33,350 nt of DNA, taken from positions 1 through 33,350 of the forward strand of contig JAEWNB010000202.1 in assembly GCA_023392945.1 (NCBI GenBank). Direction: 5' to 3'. Origin of the DNA: Bacteroidota bacterium. GTDB taxonomy: Bacteria > Bacteroidota > Bacteroidia > Bacteroidales > WCHB1-69. Shown here piece after piece: positions 25,774 through 33,235 of the stretch. Both the position numbers and the translations under genes were made by a program. The notes beneath the pieces were generated by a model that ran no database searches, was not told where the DNA came from, and saw only the letters and a program-made list of their open reading frames with translations. How positions within the stretch are numbered: the first letter of the stretch is position 1; each line of letters opens with the position of its first letter.

Positions 25774-26085
25774 TTAAAACGTAATATCATTAATTTGAAT
25801 GGAGGTTAGGTATTGACGATGACCATTCATTTTCTGATAACTTTTTCTTTTTTTCTTTTTGAAGACTAATACTTTATCTCCTTTGAGGTGATTTAAAACG
25901 GTAGCGGTAACCTCTGCACCGGCGAGGGTGGGGTTTCCAACTTTGATGGTACCGTCATTATCAACAAGCATTACACGGTCGAATTTAACTTGCGACCCTT
26001 CTTCAGCTTTTAGGCGGTGAACAAAGACTTTTTTGTCTTTTTCAATCTTAAATTGTTGCCCTGCTATTTCTACGATTGCATACAT
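25774..26085 (-). CDS. rplU: 50S ribosomal protein L21
   Basis: Large-subunit ribosomal protein that binds 23S rRNA, 103 residues. MYAIVEIAGQQFKIEKDK at the start and KVLVFKKKKRKSYQKMNGHRQ near the end are family signatures. Forms the standard rplU-rpmA pair. A -7 element lies 36 nt upstream of its ATG. Confidence 0.98.
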   Translation of the reverse strand: MYAIVEIAGQQFKIEKDKKVFVHRLKAEEGSQVKFDRVMLVDNDGTIKVGNPTLAGAEVTATVLNHLKGDKVLVFKKKKRKSYQKMNGHRQYLTSIQINDITF

Positions 26086-26121
26086 TGTGAATAATTATTT
26101 TGTTATTAATTTTTTGGGTTG

Positions 26122-26129
26122 CAAAAATA
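26122..26129 (-). promoter_or_regulatory. -7 element for rplU-rpmA
   Basis: TATTTTTG on the minus strand. ATTG (plus strand CAAT at 26149-26152) lies 19 nt further upstream, a near -33 match. Confidence 0.65.
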
Positions 26130-26222
26130 TAAAAAAAAATCATTCATTCAATAAAATAAATAATTTTATTTAAACAATTTCGTTTCTTATTTGTCTTACA
26201 CATACTAAAATATTATATTAAT

Positions 26223-27314
26223 ATGGTTATGAAAAAGAATTCAATTTGCAAAGCGCTGTTTTTCAGCTTTTTAATGGTTGCGTTTACTATTTCATGTGCT
26301 CAACCATCCTCCACAGAAACGACAGGTCAGACCACCCCGCAGTATGTCAATCTTACTTCGGCTGCCGAATTATCCGTACATGCAGTTGTGCATATTAAGA
26401 CGGAATTTTTGAGAAAAAATGCATTTTGGGAAGATTTTTTTGGAGAAAGTTTTTTTGAACAATTTTTTGGAATAACACCCTCTCCATATCCCGTTATGGC
26501 ATCCGGTTCAGGAGTTATTATCGATAAAACGGGTTATATCGTTACAAACAATCATGTAGTTCAGGATGCCAATCGAATTACAGTTACACTAAACAACAAA
26601 AGAGAGTATGAAGCTCAAATTATTGGAACAGACCCGCAGACAGATCTCGCTCTGATAAAAATTGAGGGTGATGATTTTCCTTATTTGTTTTTTGGAAATT
26701 CTGATGATGTGAAGATAGGTGAATGGGTGCTGGCGGTTGGAAATCCGTTTAATCTGACATCCACTGTAACCGCAGGAATTGTTAGTGCTAAAGCTCGAAA
26801 TCTTAATATTTTAGGCAACAATACAATGGTTGAGTCTTTTATACAGACCGACGCTGCCGTCAATAAAGGAAATAGTGGAGGGGCATTAGTTAACACCAGG
26901 GGTGAACTAATAGGTATTAATTCTGCCATTGCTTCCGGGAATGGTTATTATACCGGATATTCATTTGCTATTCCATCTAATATTGCAAAAAAAATTGTAT
27001 ATGATTTAAAGAACTTTAAATCTGTTCAAAGAGCAGTTCTTGGGGCTGTTTTGATTGAAATAGACAGTCCAACTGCCGACGAATTGAATCTTAAAGAAGT
27101 TAAGGGTTTATATGTGAAAGAACTGGTTGATGGAGGAGCAGCATCCATAGGCGGATTAGAAGTTGGCGATATTATTTTAAATGTTGACAATACCGAAATC
27201 AACTCTATGTCTGAGATGCGAGAGGTGTTAGCTCAACATTCGCCGGGAGATGAAATATTATTGACATATTTGCGTAATAATAATCAGAAAACAAATAAAA
27301 TTGAATTAAAGTAA
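26223..27314 (+). CDS. HtrA/Deg-family periplasmic serine protease, single PDZ
   Basis: Envelope protease of 363 residues for misfolded proteins or stress signalling. Signal peptide with FTISC at 21-25, a possible but imperfect lipobox. The trypsin-like domain carries the complete triad: H111 (VTNNHVV), D141 (TDLALIK) and S218 (KGNSGGALV). A single PDZ domain follows at about 275-355 (GLYVKELVDGGAASIGGLEVGDII). Most DegP homologues of this phylum have two PDZ domains and about 470-510 residues, so this is a short, DegS-like layout that simply ends. ATG 26229 is an alternative start. rpoD begins 21 nt after the stop, so the protease and the primary sigma factor are probably co-transcribed. Confidence 0.9.
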   Translation: MVMKKNSICKALFFSFLMVAFTISCAQPSSTETTGQTTPQYVNLTSAAELSVHAVVHIKTEFLRKNAFWEDFFGESFFEQFFGITPSPYPVMASGSGVIIDKTGYIVTNNHVVQDANRITVTLNNKREYEAQIIGTDPQTDLALIKIEGDDFPYLFFGNSDDVKIGEWVLAVGNPFNLTSTVTAGIVSAKARNLNILGNNTMVESFIQTDAAVNKGNSGGALVNTRGELIGINSAIASGNGYYTGYSFAIPSNIAKKIVYDLKNFKSVQRAVLGAVLIEIDSPTADELNLKEVKGLYVKELVDGGAASIGGLEVGDIILNVDNTEINSMSEMREVLAQHSPGDEILLTYLRNNNQKTNKIELK

Positions 27315-27335
27315 TAGGTTGAATAATTTTTACAA

Positions 27336-28196
27336 ATGAGACAATTAAAAATTTCAAAGTCGATAACCAATCGCGACACTGCGTCTTTGGATCGATATTT
27401 GGTTGATATTGGGAAAGAGCCTATGATTTCAGCCGAAGAGGAAGTTGAATTAGCAAGAAAAATAAAGGCAGGAGATCAGGCGGCGTTGGAAAAATTGACC
27501 ATTACAAATCTTCGCTTTGTTGTTTCAGTTGCAAAGCAATACCAAAATCAGGGAATTTCTCTTCAAGATCTTATAAACGAGGGAAATGTTGGTTTAATCA
27601 AAGCGGCAAAACGTTTTGATGAAACACGTGGATTCAAATTCATCTCTTATGCAGTTTGGTGGATCCGGCAGGCAATCCTTCAGGCTATTGCCGATCAGTC
27701 AAGAATTGTAAGGTTGCCCCTTAATCAAGTGGGGACAATTAATAAAATTAAGAAAGAAATAGCGCGTCTTGAACAAGATTTGCAAAGAATTCCAACCATG
27801 GATGAAATTTCCGAAGTGGTAGACCTTCCTGTTTATAAAGTGGCTGAAATCATGAAAATGAATTCTCACCCGCAATCTATAGATTCCCCAATATCTCCTG
27901 ACGAAGAAACCAAATTTATTGACACCTTCATTTTTGAAAATGATGAAGACACAGATTCACATTTAATGCACGAATCTCTATCCTCTGAGATCAATGATGT
28001 TCTTGCTACCTTATCTGAAAAAGAGTGTGAAATAATCAAGCTGTTTTTTGGTATTGGGAGTACCCATGAGTATACGCTGGATGAAATCGGAGATAAATAT
28101 GATTTATCTCGTGAAAGAGTTCGGCAAATAAAAGAAAGGGCACTGAAAAGATTGCGTCAGGAATCAAAAAATAAAAAGCTGAAAATGTATTTGTAA
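27336..28196 (+). CDS. rpoD: Primary RNA polymerase sigma factor
   Basis: Housekeeping sigma factor of 286 residues. It has regions 1.2 (about 17-48), 2 (about 54-123, with FKFISYAVWWIRQAILQ), 3 (about 133-210) and 4 (about 225-280, YTLDEIGDKYDLSRERVRQIKERALKRL). Region 1.1 and the long non-conserved insert of E. coli RpoD are absent. That, and the length, match the Bacteroidota primary sigma, which reads TTTG / TAnnTTTG promoters. Such elements occur in front of most units in this window. It lies 21 nt after the htrA-like gene. Confidence 0.95.
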   Translation: MRQLKISKSITNRDTASLDRYLVDIGKEPMISAEEEVELARKIKAGDQAALEKLTITNLRFVVSVAKQYQNQGISLQDLINEGNVGLIKAAKRFDETRGFKFISYAVWWIRQAILQAIADQSRIVRLPLNQVGTINKIKKEIARLEQDLQRIPTMDEISEVVDLPVYKVAEIMKMNSHPQSIDSPISPDEETKFIDTFIFENDEDTDSHLMHESLSSEINDVLATLSEKECEIIKLFFGIGSTHEYTLDEIGDKYDLSRERVRQIKERALKRLRQESKNKKLKMYL

Positions 28197-28221
28197 AAGT
28201 AAAAATACTTTATTATTTTTG
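28190..28221 (+). promoter_or_regulatory. Best-match full promoter (-33 and -7)
   Basis: TTTG (28190-28193), a 20-nt spacer, then TATTTTTG (28214-28221). It is the only site in the window with both elements exact. It drives the Cys-rich lipoprotein gene and overlaps the last codons of rpoD. Confidence 0.75.
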
Positions 28222-28265
28222 CTCACTTTTTTGAAAACACGTATTAACCAAATTAAATTTAAAGT

Positions 28266-28730
28266 ATGAAAAAATTAATGATGATGGCAATAGCAGGTTT
28301 ATTCGTTTTTGCCTCCTGTGGAAACAAAACTCAAGAAGTAACACCGGCTGAAGAACCCCAACAAAAAGAATGTCAAAAAGGAGATCAACCTTGTTGTAAA
28401 GAAATGACTCCGGAACAAAAAGCTGAATGTGAAGCTTGGAAAGATTGGGATAATCAAACAGCTGAAAAAAAGCAAGAACTTGTTACCAAAAGAAAAGAAT
28501 GCATCGACAAAATGATTGTGGAAAGAGAAGCTAAAAAAGCCGAGATGGAAGCAAAAATGGCTGATTATAAAGCAAAACTTGCAACATGGGACAAACTAAC
28601 CGTTGATCAGCAAAAAGCTCTTATAGAAGAATTTGATGCATTATCATGTCATAAAATGCAAGGAGACAAACACGAATGTTGTAAAGAAAAAAAAGAAGGT
28701 TGCAAAAATCATCAACCTGAACAAAAATAA
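28266..28730 (+). CDS. Small cysteine-rich lipoprotein, unknown
   Basis: A 154-residue lipoprotein: signal peptide, then lipobox FASC with lipidated C18. The mature part carries nine more cysteines (36, 43, 44, 55, 79, 128, 138, 139, 146), including two CC pairs in similar settings (QPCCKE and HECCKE). Between them is a long Lys/Glu-rich helix (about 48-125). Two His residues flank the C-terminal cluster. The near-repeat of the CC motifs at both ends of a helix suggests metal binding or a disulfide-linked hairpin, but this is inference. I recognise no family. It is a single-gene unit with the best promoter in the window and a 12-bp hairpin terminator, so it is likely highly expressed. Confidence 0.8.
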   Translation: MKKLMMMAIAGLFVFASCGNKTQEVTPAEEPQQKECQKGDQPCCKEMTPEQKAECEAWKDWDNQTAEKKQELVTKRKECIDKMIVEREAKKAEMEAKMADYKAKLATWDKLTVDQQKALIEEFDALSCHKMQGDKHECCKEKKEGCKNHQPEQK

Positions 28731-28750
28731 TTGAAATAGGCATTGTTTTT

Positions 28751-28783
28751 AAAAGGTTGGAATTTTTATTCCAACCTTTTTTT
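28751..28783 (+). terminator. Strong terminator of the Cys-rich lipoprotein gene
   Basis: A perfect 12-bp stem, AAAAGGTTGGAA (28751-28762) with its inverse (28769-28780), a 6-nt loop, and seven T from 28777. Confidence 0.9.
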
Positions 28784-28819
28784 ATTTAATCAATTGGGTC
28801 AATAAGAATAAAAATAATG

Positions 28820-28827
28820 TATTTTTG
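28820..28827 (+). promoter_or_regulatory. -7 element for the TonB-dependent receptor gene
   Basis: TATTTTTG, 21 nt before ATG 28849. ATTG near 28793-28796 is a weak -33 candidate with a 23-nt spacer. Confidence 0.6.
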
Positions 28828-28848
28828 CCCCCATCAAAAAATAATATT

Positions 28849-31155
28849 ATGAAGATAAAAAAACTCTTTTTTACTCTCTTTTTTTCTTTAGTCTCTTTTT
28901 GCTGGGTTTTGGCACAAGGGGGAATGATTAAGGGTTTTGTTTATGACAATAGCAACGGAGAACCGATTGGCTATGCCTCAGTTCAACTTCAAGGAACAAA
29001 TTATGGAGGATTATCAGAAAGAAATGGAGCTTTTATCATTAATAAGATTCCGGAAGGCAAATATGTAGTTATCGTCTCATTTTTTGGCTTTAACAACATT
29101 ATTGATACAGTAATTTTATCCGCAAATTCAACTATTACCAAAAAATATCAACTTATTCCTACAGCAGTCTCTTTAGAAGCTGTGCAGGTTAGCGCAGAAG
29201 GACAAAGGAATATTCAAGAGACCAGAACATCCGTTATTAGTGTTACACCCAAAGAAATGTCCAAAATGCCGGCAATTGGAGGGCAACCGGATTTTGCTCA
29301 ATATTTACAGGTTCTTCCGGGCATTGTTTCCACAGGAGATCAAGGGGGACAGCTTTATGTTAGGGGAGGAACACCGATTCAAAACATGTTGTTGCTGGAC
29401 GGGATGTTGGTCTTCAACCCCTTTCATTCAATTGGACTGTTTTCTGTTTTTGACAGCGACATAATCAACAATGCGGATGTTTATACGGGAGGTTTTGGTG
29501 CCGAATTTGGGGGAAGAATATCTTCTGTTATGGATATTCAAACTCGTGATGGTAATAAAAAAAGAACCTCCGGAAAAATCGATCTAAACACTTTTGGGGC
29601 CAAATTATTACTTGAAGGACCAATAGTAAAGCTTAAAAACAAACGTAAAGCTTCCCTTAGTTATATTCTCTCTGCAAAAGGATCTTACTTGGAACAATCA
29701 TGCAAGTTTTTCTATCCTTATGTAAGCAAAGGACTTCCCTATAATTATCTAGACTTTTATGGAAAAATGTCGGTAGTGGCAGTTAATGGCACCAAAATTA
29801 ATTTCTTTGGTTTTCATTTTGATGATAATGTCAATTACAATTCCATTGCTTCGTATAACTGGAACAATTGGGGGCTTGGCACAAATTTTTTGATTGTTCC
29901 GGGAGAGGTTCCCACTACTATTGAAGGAACCATTTCTTATTCCAATTATGTTACTTCTCTAGATGAAAAAGTGAAAGCCTTTTCATCGCGGCAAAGCACT
30001 ATGAGCGGGTTTAATGTCAATCTTAAATTCAATTATTATGTTGGAAAGAGTATTTTTAATATTGGATTTGATATTTTGGGATTTAAAACAGATTATATTG
30101 TGGGTTCACAGTCTATCATGACAGATTATTCTACAGATTTAGGCTTATTTTTAAAGTATAAATATAATTATAAAAATATAGTCATCATTGAGCCCAGCTT
30201 TAGATTACAATCCTATATTTCGCAAAGCGCAACATCTCCGGAGCCCAGGTTGGCAATCAAATATAATATTACTAAAAAAATTCGCCTCAAATTAGCAGCA
30301 GGACTCTATTCACAAAACTATGTTGCCATTACCTCAGATAGAGATGTTGTCAATCTTTTCTATGGATTTTTGTCAAGTCCGGATAGTTATATGTTGCCTG
30401 ATAAGTTTGAAGGAAAGGAAAAGAGCAACACCTTGCAAAAAGCACAACATGTTGTTCTTGGGATAGAGTTGGATTTGATAAAATATACAAAAATCAACAT
30501 TGAAGGATACTATAAGAATTTCTCTCAACTTATTGGCGTAAACAGGTATCAAATTTATGAGGACAATCAATATTATTCACATATTGATGATATATATAAA
30601 AAAGATTTTCTTTGGGAAAAGGGATATGCTTATGGAGGAGATGCTACTATAAAATTTGAATATAAAAAGTTCTATTTTTGGGGGACCTATTCATTGGGTT
30701 GGGTTAAAAGAAATGATGGAGTGGTAAGCTATAATCCACATTTCGACCGTCGCCATAATGTAAATTTACTTCTCTCTTATGCTATGGGGAAAAGAGGGTC
30801 ATGGCAAATAGATTTAAGATGGAATTATGGAAGCGGATTTCCCTTTACCAAAACACAGGCATATTATCCACATTATACGCCTACAGGGGGTATTGGGGAC
30901 GATTATACCACCTCAAACGAAACTCTTGATTTTTTGTTAGCCGATCTAAATGGAGGGAGGTTGCCTGATTACCACAGGATGGATATAAGTCTTAAAAAGA
31001 AATTCTTTATAGGAGAACACAATACCATTGACATTAGTGTTTCTGCAACAAATATATACAGTTATAATAATATTTTTTATGTAAATCGGGCTACTAATGA
31101 TATTATTTATCAATTACCCATTCTTTATAATGTGGGGTTAACCTGGAGTTTTTAA
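28849..31155 (+). CDS. TonB-dependent receptor with N-terminal carboxypeptidase-regulatory domain
   Basis: Outer-membrane active transporter of 768 residues. Signal peptide at about 1-23, a CarboxypepD_reg-like beta-sandwich at about 26-112 (GFVYDNSNGEPIGYASVQL, then NGAFIINKIPEGKY), and a plug at about 125-235 with LYVRGGTPIQNMLLLDGM. A 22-strand-type barrel runs to the C-terminal aromatic (GLTWSF). There is no SusD-type partner next to it, so a glycan role is unsupported; the substrate is unknown. ATG 28849 is chosen because an earlier in-frame TTG at 28825 lies within the -7 element. It is monocistronic, with tRNA-Asp following after 140 nt in which nothing else is seen. Confidence 0.92.
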   Translation: MKIKKLFFTLFFSLVSFCWVLAQGGMIKGFVYDNSNGEPIGYASVQLQGTNYGGLSERNGAFIINKIPEGKYVVIVSFFGFNNIIDTVILSANSTITKKYQLIPTAVSLEAVQVSAEGQRNIQETRTSVISVTPKEMSKMPAIGGQPDFAQYLQVLPGIVSTGDQGGQLYVRGGTPIQNMLLLDGMLVFNPFHSIGLFSVFDSDIINNADVYTGGFGAEFGGRISSVMDIQTRDGNKKRTSGKIDLNTFGAKLLLEGPIVKLKNKRKASLSYILSAKGSYLEQSCKFFYPYVSKGLPYNYLDFYGKMSVVAVNGTKINFFGFHFDDNVNYNSIASYNWNNWGLGTNFLIVPGEVPTTIEGTISYSNYVTSLDEKVKAFSSRQSTMSGFNVNLKFNYYVGKSIFNIGFDILGFKTDYIVGSQSIMTDYSTDLGLFLKYKYNYKNIVIIEPSFRLQSYISQSATSPEPRLAIKYNITKKIRLKLAAGLYSQNYVAITSDRDVVNLFYGFLSSPDSYMLPDKFEGKEKSNTLQKAQHVVLGIELDLIKYTKINIEGYYKNFSQLIGVNRYQIYEDNQYYSHIDDIYKKDFLWEKGYAYGGDATIKFEYKKFYFWGTYSLGWVKRNDGVVSYNPHFDRRHNVNLLLSYAMGKRGSWQIDLRWNYGSGFPFTKTQAYYPHYTPTGGIGDDYTTSNETLDFLLADLNGGRLPDYHRMDISLKKKFFIGEHNTIDISVSATNIYSYNNIFYVNRATNDIIYQLPILYNVGLTWSF

Positions 31156-31270
31156 CTGTTTTCGAATTCATCTATATTCATAAAACACTCAATACAAACA
31201 ACATAGCAAGTTTATTTTAAATTATTGCGAAAAAATGTTAAAACAAGATAGGAGAAAAGAAAAAAAACAC

Positions 31271-31278
31271 TATTTTTG
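31271..31278 (+). promoter_or_regulatory. -7 element for tRNA-Asp
   Basis: TATTTTTG, 18 nt before the mature 5' end of tRNA-Asp. No -33 match is seen. Confidence 0.6.
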
Positions 31279-31296
31279 CGGCCTGAATTGAAACAA

Positions 31297-31371
31297 GGTT
31301 CGGTAGTTCAGTTTGGTTAGAATACGTGCCTGTCACGCACGGGGTCGCGGGTTCGAGTCCCGTCCGGACCG
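31297..31371 (+). tRNA. tRNA-Asp (anticodon GUC)
   Basis: A 75-nt cloverleaf. Acceptor GGTTCGG pairs with CCGGACC (one T/G pair), D stem GTTC/GAAT, anticodon stem CGTGC/GCACG with loop CTGTCAC, T stem GCGGG/CCCGT with loop TTCGAGT, discriminator G. CCA is not encoded. Its 3' end faces a spacer that has features of an integration scar. Confidence 0.97.
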
Positions 31372-31396
31372 CAAAAGGGGGAATCCCATTACAGAT

Positions 31397-31434
31397 AAGA
31401 GTTGTAAATATTGCATTTACAGCTCTTTTTGTTT
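31397..31434 (+). terminator. Terminator of tRNA-Asp
   Basis: AAGAGTTGTAAAT (31397-31409) pairs with ATTTACAGCTCTT (31415-31427), 13 bp with one T/G pair, followed by a T-tract. It lies 25 nt after the tRNA 3' end. Confidence 0.8.
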
Positions 31435-31459
31435 TTCTCAAACAATCAAAAATTGTATT

Positions 31460-31511
31460 TTTTATCCAAAATTTTATCCAGATTTTATCCAAGCAAAGTT
31501 CATGGATAAAA
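31460..31511. repeat. Three phased TTTTATCCA repeats plus one inverted copy
   Basis: Exact copies start at 31460, 31472 and 31483, 12 and 11 bp apart (about one helical turn). An inverted copy lies at 31503-31511. A looser TTATCAACC follows near 31524-31532. The core TTATCCA equals the first seven bases of a DnaA box. Either integrase arm-type sites or a DnaA-type cluster would fit. The neighbouring 31546-31740 frame favours the first. Confidence 0.8.
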
Positions 31512-31545
31512 TTTTTAAGATTATCAACCAATTAAAAATATAATT

Positions 31546-31740
31546 ATGAAAAAAAGTATTACTTATCGTTTTGTTTTAAGAGCAGATGAACGCCCAATTA
31601 ATGAAAAAGTCTCTCTTTATTTGAGTTTGTACATACCATCAAATCCGGCTCGACCGCAAGGAAAACAAGAGAGGAGTAAACGAATGTTCACTCCTCTCTT
31701 GTTTTTAAATATAATATTCAGTTTTCTAAGTAGGATTTAA
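31546..31740 (+). pseudogene. Possible remnant of a tyrosine recombinase N-terminus
   Basis: A 64-codon frame whose first 30 or so residues (KKSITYRFVLRADE, then KVSLYLSLYI) resemble the arm-binding N-terminal domain of Bacteroidota tyrosine integrases, which often begin with FVLR-x-D and a xxYLRI strand. After about residue 38 the frame runs into a perfect 16-bp terminator hairpin and ends without any catalytic domain. It lies 175 nt downstream of the tRNA-Asp 3' end, next to phased repeats. No TAnnTTTG promoter precedes it. It could instead be a chance frame or a tiny gene; the resemblance is by eye and short. Confidence 0.4.
31662..31706. terminator. Perfect 16-bp terminator hairpin
   Basis: Arms 31662-31677 and 31690-31705 are exact inverses, with a 12-nt loop. 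TTTTT at 31702-31706 makes it rightward; TTTT occurs in the other direction too, so it may act both ways. It lies inside the short 31546-31740 frame. From 31741 to 31813 nothing else is seen. Confidence 0.8.
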
Positions 31741-31813
31741 TAAAATCATTTTATATAGCTTAAGGATTCCCATTTCATTCGGAATTGTTTTTTCGCTCCA
31801 CTGAGAAGAAAAC

Positions 31814-31832
31814 AAAAAAACAAGTCTTGTTT
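31814..31832 (-). terminator. Weak terminator after the DUF362 gene
   Basis: AAACAA (31818-31823) pairs with TTGTTT (31827-31832) around GTC. On the minus strand it is followed by a run of seven T. AT-rich stem, modest support. Confidence 0.4.
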
Positions 31833-31864
31833 CACCTTTTTATAGCCGAAAGAATAGTTCTAAT

Positions 31865-32950
31865 TTATTTCAAATCAATATCTATTAACTTGTATTTTTT
31901 ATTTCCCATTTTCAATTGTGCGGCATAATCAATCTGATATTTTCCGCTTACCGAATTGGCTTTCAGGAAAGCATCCTCACATTTTATAGCTTTATCAATC
32001 AAATCGTGAGCAGCAGCTTCTATAGCCACGATATCGAGAGAAGCCAGAATTCCGATATCCTGAACAAAGGGTTTTTTAGGATTGCCCGAGCAATCGCAGG
32101 AGGGGGAAACATTGATTACAATATTAAAATAAATTGAATTTTTAAGTTCAACAACAGGCTTGGCATATTCGACCAGTCCTTCGAGAAACCTTTTTGTTTC
32201 TTCGGTATCGTCCGGCGCAGAAATAGCACCAGCGTGACAAGTAGAGATGCATTTTCCGCAGCCGATGCATTTTTCTTTATCTATTGTCAGCGGATTTAGC
32301 GTAATTGCTTTAGCAGGGCAGTCCATAATACAAGCTCCACATCCGACACATTTTGAGCTGTCGGGTTTCGGAAAATCGCTGAAATGCATGGCCGATTTTC
32401 CGGCAGGTGTTGCCATTCCCATTGAAGCATTTTTTATACAACCCCCAAATCCTGACCTTCCGTGGCCTTTAAAATGAGTAAAATAGATTATGGTTTCATA
32501 TTTTTCAATGTTTATTGCAATGTATGCGGTTGTAAAACGATTTCCACCCACAATAGGGAGGTTTAAGGTGCCTCCTTCGTCCAAAATATCAATTGGAGCA
32601 AAAGTAAATCCATGGTCGTGAGCTAGTTGAATATGTGTTTCTGTCTGATGGCGACGTCCATTATAGGCAACGTTTGTTTCAATAAGCGTTGCTTTCAGCT
32701 TTTTGCAAAGAGGCTCAACCATAGAAGCCGGCACATAATAGCTATTTCCATCTTCCCCGAAATGGACTTTTATTCCCACATTTCCTTTTACATTCTCTTT
32801 TACGTAATTAAAAATTTTCATGACTCCCTCCGGAGAAATATCTTTAGTAAAGTATACTATAGAAGAATCGGTAGATGTTTGCGCGTAGGAGTTGTTTTCA
32901 AAACAGAGATACCCGAGAGAAAGCAATAAAAGCAGAACAGTTTTTTTCAT
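31865..32950 (-). CDS. Exported DUF362 / 2[4Fe-4S] ferredoxin-domain protein
   Basis: A 361-residue protein: a Sec-type signal peptide (about 1-24, MKKTVLLLLLSLG, ending SYAQ) precedes a DUF362 domain that wraps a two-cluster ferredoxin insert. The clusters are C201-x2-C204-x2-C207-x3-C211-P and C228-x2-C231-x2-C234-x3-C238, the latter followed by His where Pro is usual. A PSCDCSGN motif and a GILASLDIVAIEAAAHDL helix are DUF362 features. The family is often linked to uncharacterised iron-sulfur electron transfer. An iron-sulfur protein behind a signal peptide with no twin arginine is odd. It is monocistronic, with a -7 element 38 nt upstream. Confidence 0.87.
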   Translation of the reverse strand: MKKTVLLLLLSLGYLCFENNSYAQTSTDSSIVYFTKDISPEGVMKIFNYVKENVKGNVGIKVHFGEDGNSYYVPASMVEPLCKKLKATLIETNVAYNGRRHQTETHIQLAHDHGFTFAPIDILDEGGTLNLPIVGGNRFTTAYIAINIEKYETIIYFTHFKGHGRSGFGGCIKNASMGMATPAGKSAMHFSDFPKPDSSKCVGCGACIMDCPAKAITLNPLTIDKEKCIGCGKCISTCHAGAISAPDDTEETKRFLEGLVEYAKPVVELKNSIYFNIVINVSPSCDCSGNPKKPFVQDIGILASLDIVAIEAAAHDLIDKAIKCEDAFLKANSVSGKYQIDYAAQLKMGNKKYKLIDIDLK

Positions 32951-32988
32951 TTGATAAAATGTTGGATGATGTAATATTTTTTGGGCTG

Positions 32989-33019
32989 CAAAAATAACCG
33001 AAAATATTTAAAGGACAAG
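32989..33019 (-). promoter_or_regulatory. Promoter of the DUF362 gene
   Basis: TATTTTTG on the minus strand (32989-32996), with CTTG (plus strand CAAG at 33016-33019) 19 nt further upstream as a near -33 element. Confidence 0.6.
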
Positions 33020-33129
33020 TATAACAACGGTGAAACAAGGGGCCAAAATATAAAATCTGGACTACCAAGAAAACAAAAGTTGATTATTAGATTCGGCGGA
33101 CGTTTATTGCCGGGATTGAAAAATATGTC

Positions 33130-33137
33130 TATTTTTG
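33130..33137 (+). promoter_or_regulatory. -7 element for the RluA-family gene
   Basis: TATTTTTG, 98 nt before ATG 33236. The resulting leader of about 90 nt contains only an eight-codon GTG frame of no evident meaning. Confidence 0.55.
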
Positions 33138-33235
33138 CCCACATTCTAATCTATTAATTGTGAGGGAGAAGATTTCATCAAGGTAAAAGCCCCTCTTTCA
33201 ACTATAAAACAGAGTGTTTTGAAAAACCAATAACC

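Noticed and set aside
31460..31511. CRISPR array
   Set aside because: The repeats are only 9 bp with 2-3 bp between them. There are no spacers of CRISPR size and no cas genes.
31238..31531. Minus-strand frame across tRNA-Asp
   Set aside because: It reads through the tRNA and its terminator. The motif-like RTGLEPATPCVTGTYSNQTE is the familiar false product of antisense tRNA sequence.
32627..32929. Plus-strand frame of 100 codons
   Set aside because: Antisense to the DUF362 coding region, with no independent support.
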